This document shows, piece by piece, positions 62,101 to 64,000 of a stretch of 64,000 nt of DNA (positions are counted from its first letter, which is position 1; each line of letters begins with the position of its first letter). A model generated the notes under the pieces. It searched no databases, had not been told where the DNA came from, and saw nothing but the letters and a program-made list of their open reading frames with translations. This stretch comes from Saitoella complicata NRRL Y-17804 (taxonomy: Eukaryota > Ascomycota > Saitoellomycetes > Saitoellales > Saitoellaceae): NCBI RefSeq assembly GCF_001661265.1, contig NW_017566992.1, forward strand, positions 403,514-467,513, given 5' to 3'. Made by a program: the position numbers and the translations under genes.

Positions 62101-64000
62101 ACGAGCAGCAGATCCGCCGCATGCGTGTTGAGGCCGGTATTACGCCTTTCGTCAAGCAGATCGACACTGTCGCTGCCGAGTTCCCTGCCTACACCAACTA
62201 CTTGTACGTGACCTACAACGCTAGTGAGCACGACATCACCTTCGAGGACCGTGGTGTTATGGTCCTTGGTTCCGGTGTGTACCGTATTGGTTCCTCCGTC
62301 GAGTTCGACTGGTGTGCTGTCCGCACTGTCCGTACTCTCCGCGAGCATGGTGTCAAGACCATCATGGTTAACTACAACCCTGAGACCGTCTCCACCGATT
62401 ACGACGAGGCTGACCGTCTCTACTTCGAGAACATTGACATTGAGCGTGTCCTTGATATCTACGAGTTGGAGCAGTCTGCTGGTGTTGTTGGATCCATGGG
62501 TGGTCAGACTCCTAACAACATTGCCTTGGCTCTTCACCGTTTGAACGTCAAGATGCTCGGTACCTCTCCCGAGAACATCGACACCGCCGAGAACCGTTTC
62601 AAGTTCTCTCGCATGCTTGACCGCATCGGTGTCGACCAGCCTTTGTGGAAGGAGCTTACCTCTTTCGAGGAGGCTCGCGAGTTCGCCAACAGGGTTACGT
62701 ACCCCGTCTTGGTCCGTCCTTCCTACGTGTTGTCTGGTGCTGCCATGAACACCGTCTGGTCCGAGGATGACCTCGAGAACTACTTGAAGCAGGCTGCTGC
62801 CGTCTCTAAGGAGTACCCTGTTGTTATCACCAAGTACATTGAGAACGCTAAGGAGATTGAGATGGATGCCGTCGCTAAGGACGGTAAGATGATCTTCCAC
62901 GTCATCTCCGAGCACATTGAGAACGCTGGTGTCCACTCTGGTGACGCTACCCTTGTCTTGCCTCCTCAGGACTTGGACCCTGTTACCATGCAGCGTATTA
63001 CTGAGGCTACTGCCAAGATCGGATATGCTCTCAACATCACCGGTCCCTACAACATCCAGTTCATCGCCAAGGACAATGACATCAAGGTCATCGAGTGTAA
63101 CGTCCGTGCCTCTCGTTCCTTCCCCTTCGTCTCGAAGGTGATGGGTGTTGACCTTATCGAAATGGCTACTAAGGCTATGATGGGCTTGCCCGTCTCTCCT
63201 TACCCCAAGGTTGAGTTGCCCAAGAAGTACGTCGCCGTTAAGGTGCCTCAGTTCTCTTTCAGCCGTTTGGCTGGTGCTGACCCCGTTCTCGGTGTCGAGA
63301 TGGCCTCCACTGGTGAGGTTGCTTGTTTCGGTGCGGACAAGTACGAGGCTTACTTGAAGGGTTTGATCTCCACTGGATTCAAGCTCCCCAAGAAGAAGAA
63401 CGTTCTTCTTTCTATCGGTTCCTTCCGCGAGAAGATGGAGATGCTTCCTTCCATCAAGACCCTTCACAAGCTCGGCTTCACCTTGCACGCTACGGCTGGT
63501 ACTGCTGACTTCATCAAGGAGCACGGTCTTCCCGTCCGTTACCTCGAGGCTTTGCCCGACTCTGCTGAGCAGAACGCTGAGTACTCCTTGAACGAGCACT
63601 TGGCTAACAACTTGATCGACCTCTACATCAACTTGCCTTCCTCCAACCGCTTCCGTCGTCCTGCCTCCTACACTTCGACTGGTTACCGTACCCGTCGTAT
63701 GGCCGTTGACTTCTCCATTCCTTTGGTGACCAACGTCAAGAACGCCAAGATCTTAATCGAGGCTTTCGCTCGCAGGACCGACTTCGACGTCTCCGTTGTT
63801 GACTTCCAGTCCAGCCACCAGACCTTGACTTTTCCTGGTCTGATCAACTTGGCTGCCTTCGTCCCCGGACTCGTCGAGGAGGGTACTAAGGACTTCGAGC
63901 AGATGACCAAGGCTTCTGTTACTGCCGGCTTCACCATGGCTCGTGTCATGCCTCTTGGTGCCGCTGGCTCCATCGAGGATGCCAAGTCGCTTGCTATTGC
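59142..64000 (+). CDS. URA2: Multifunctional CPSase II-ATCase (URA2/pyrABCN), 5' part
   Basis: Intron-free frame open from the ATG at 59142 to the window edge (about 1,620 codons; full proteins are about 2,200). It makes the first pyrimidine intermediates from glutamine, bicarbonate and ATP. A glutamine amidotransferase comes first, with Cys360 (FGICLGHQ), His444 and Glu446 (VQFHPES). The two CPSase ATP-grasp halves follow ([20 protein letters not shown]; later [13 protein letters not shown]), then the allosteric domain ([12 protein letters not shown]). After residue ~1510 a dihydroorotase-like segment begins, where the metal-binding His-x-His of active enzymes is replaced ([14 protein letters not shown]). 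The aspartate transcarbamylase domain should lie beyond the edge. Very strong codon bias. Confidence 0.97.
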   Translation, partial: MAAQGSTGVPSPLMSPTSPVMMSSAFPVAPLTPEQPHRSDAPKMQSQKWPAPPATAACLKMLVDGDHTNLGPEPPKVCLDLADGSSYTGYSFGADKTVAGELVFQTGMVGYPESITDPSYRGQILVITFPLVGNYGVPSRETYDALLDTLPAHFEALEIHVAALVVSSYYEDFSHYLASSSLGDWLKEQGVPAIYGVDTRALTKKIRTQGVMMGRLLQANKGEKVIPAEYAGKESEAWRSEFEYIPFSDPNTGNLVADVSVKETRLYKPDPATALKHPSGRTLRVLCVDVGMKYNQIRCFVHRGVELKVVPWNADFNNESEPYDGFFISNGPGDPAVMKETVEHIRTAMEAKRVPMFGICLGHQLMSRAAGAETVKLKFGNRGHNIPCTNLLNGRCYITSQNHGYAVDAETLPAPWKPLFINANDGSNEGVYNTELPYFSVQFHPESTPGPRDTEFLFDVFINSVVESAASGKLVQMKMPGGTIEENVAKYPRVHPKKVLVLGSGGLSIGQAGEFDYSGSQAIKALKEEGIYTILINPNIATIQTSKGLADKVYFLPVTPDYVRKVIKHERPDAIYCTFGGQTALSVGIALKDEFEGLGVKVLGTPIQTVIVTEDRELFANALAEINEKCAQSEACNTTEEAISAANNIGYPLIIRAAYALGGLGSGFADNEQELVELCAKAFANSPQVLVEKSMKGWKEIEYEVVRDCRDNCITVCNMENFDPLGIHTGDSIVVAPSQTLSDDDYNMLRDTATSVIRHLGVVGECNIQYALNPVSKEYCIIEVNARLSRSSALASKATGYPLAFVAAKLGLGIPLNEVKNSVTKVTVSCFEPSLDYCVVKMPRWDLKKFTRVSTQLSSAMKSVGEVMSIGRTFEEAMQKAIRAVDYSNPGFTETPAFFKIDQELQFPSDQRLFAVANAMHAGYTVDRIWELTRIDKWFLNRLMSLVTLEKTVRSKYNFTNVPLSYIRRAKQMGFSDKQLASMLNSNEQQIRRMRVEAGITPFVKQIDTVAAEFPAYTNYLYVTYNASEHDITFEDRGVMVLGSGVYRIGSSVEFDWCAVRTVRTLREHGVKTIMVNYNPETVSTDYDEADRLYFENIDIERVLDIYELEQSAGVVGSMGGQTPNNIALALHRLNVKMLGTSPENIDTAENRFKFSRMLDRIGVDQPLWKELTSFEEAREFANRVTYPVLVRPSYVLSGAAMNTVWSEDDLENYLKQAAAVSKEYPVVITKYIENAKEIEMDAVAKDGKMIFHVISEHIENAGVHSGDATLVLPPQDLDPVTMQRITEATAKIGYALNITGPYNIQFIAKDNDIKVIECNVRASRSFPFVSKVMGVDLIEMATKAMMGLPVSPYPKVELPKKYVAVKVPQFSFSRLAGADPVLGVEMASTGEVACFGADKYEAYLKGLISTGFKLPKKKNVLLSIGSFREKMEMLPSIKTLHKLGFTLHATAGTADFIKEHGLPVRYLEALPDSAEQNAEYSLNEHLANNLIDLYINLPSSNRFRRPASYTSTGYRTRRMAVDFSIPLVTNVKNAKILIEAFARRTDFDVSVVDFQSSHQTLTFPGLINLAAFVPGLVEEGTKDFEQMTKASVTAGFTMARVMPLGAAGSIEDAKSLAI

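Noticed and set aside
59115-63599. 1,494-codon minus-strand ORF as a gene
   Set aside because: It is the codon-aligned mirror of URA2 and contains only the Leu/Val/Ser/Gly-rich text expected from complementing biased codons.
1-64000. Secondary-metabolite or nitrogen gene cluster
   Set aside because: Transporters, a Zn2Cys6 factor and allantoicase occur, but no core biosynthetic enzyme or linked pathway genes are present.

Overview
This window is nuclear DNA of a filamentous ascomycete (most likely Pezizomycotina). Four things point there. ATP-citrate lyase is split into two head-to-head subunit genes, as in ascomycetes; basidiomycetes and animals have one fused gene. Two con-6 type conidiation genes are present. 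The introns are short (46-66 nt) with GTNNG-like donors and CTRAY branch sites. The gene set is that of a free-living mould: PDR pump, Zn2Cys6 regulator, secreted cell-wall protein, allantoicase. I cannot name the genus. I saw no tRNA, rRNA, CRISPR array, transposon or viral fossil. About 30 genes are supported, and most intron-containing ones were rebuilt here by joining open frames at in-phase splice sites.

Layout. 1-9.3 kb: an edge-truncated gene (-), an RBR ubiquitin ligase, a PQ-loop membrane transporter, an XAP5/FAM50 splicing-factor homologue (-), a small unknown gene (-), a mitochondrial soluble double-ABC ATPase and a membrane RING protein like yeast Asi1/Asi3. 9.6-11.6 kb: two con-6 paralogues facing away from each other across a 1.3 kb TATA-bearing promoter region. 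11.9-24.7 kb: a metallopeptidase with a jacalin-like tail (-), a HAD phosphatase, an unknown secreted protein (-), a SAM-SNF2 helicase, a VAMP7-type R-SNARE (-) and OGG1. 25.6-33.6 kb: a full-length PDR-type ABC pump, a GFA-domain protein (-) and a Zn2Cys6 regulator (-). 33.6-35.7 kb: a sparse region with a doubtful spliced gene and a small unknown gene.

36.3-40.3 kb holds ACL2 (-) and ACL1 (+), which share a 527 bp promoter and together make cytosolic acetyl-CoA. 41.7-43.9 kb is an intron-rich half-size ABCG transporter. 44-46.5 kb is an F-box/WD40/UIM protein like Ufo1/Pof10 (-). 47.8-49.9 kb is a secreted expansin-like protein with two tandem beta-sandwich repeats. 50.3-55.9 kb holds a MATE transporter (-), a disordered protein (-) and RTC4 (-). 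56.1-58.7 kb holds allantoicase (-) and a METTL4-like MT-A70 methyltransferase (+), 174 bp apart. From 59.1 kb to the edge runs URA2, the multifunctional pyrimidine enzyme. Its dihydroorotase segment visibly lacks the metal-binding His pair.

Most neighbours are ordinary housekeeping genes and do not form one pathway. The real co-regulated candidates are the head-to-head pairs ACL1/ACL2, the con-6 pair, SNARE/OGG1 and allantoicase/METTL4. The observations I find most worth following are a SUMO-consensus-rich tail on OGG1, homologous introns in different repeats of the two con-6 genes, the domain layout of the expansin-like protein, and an in-frame antisense ORF of 1,494 codons created by URA2 codon bias.
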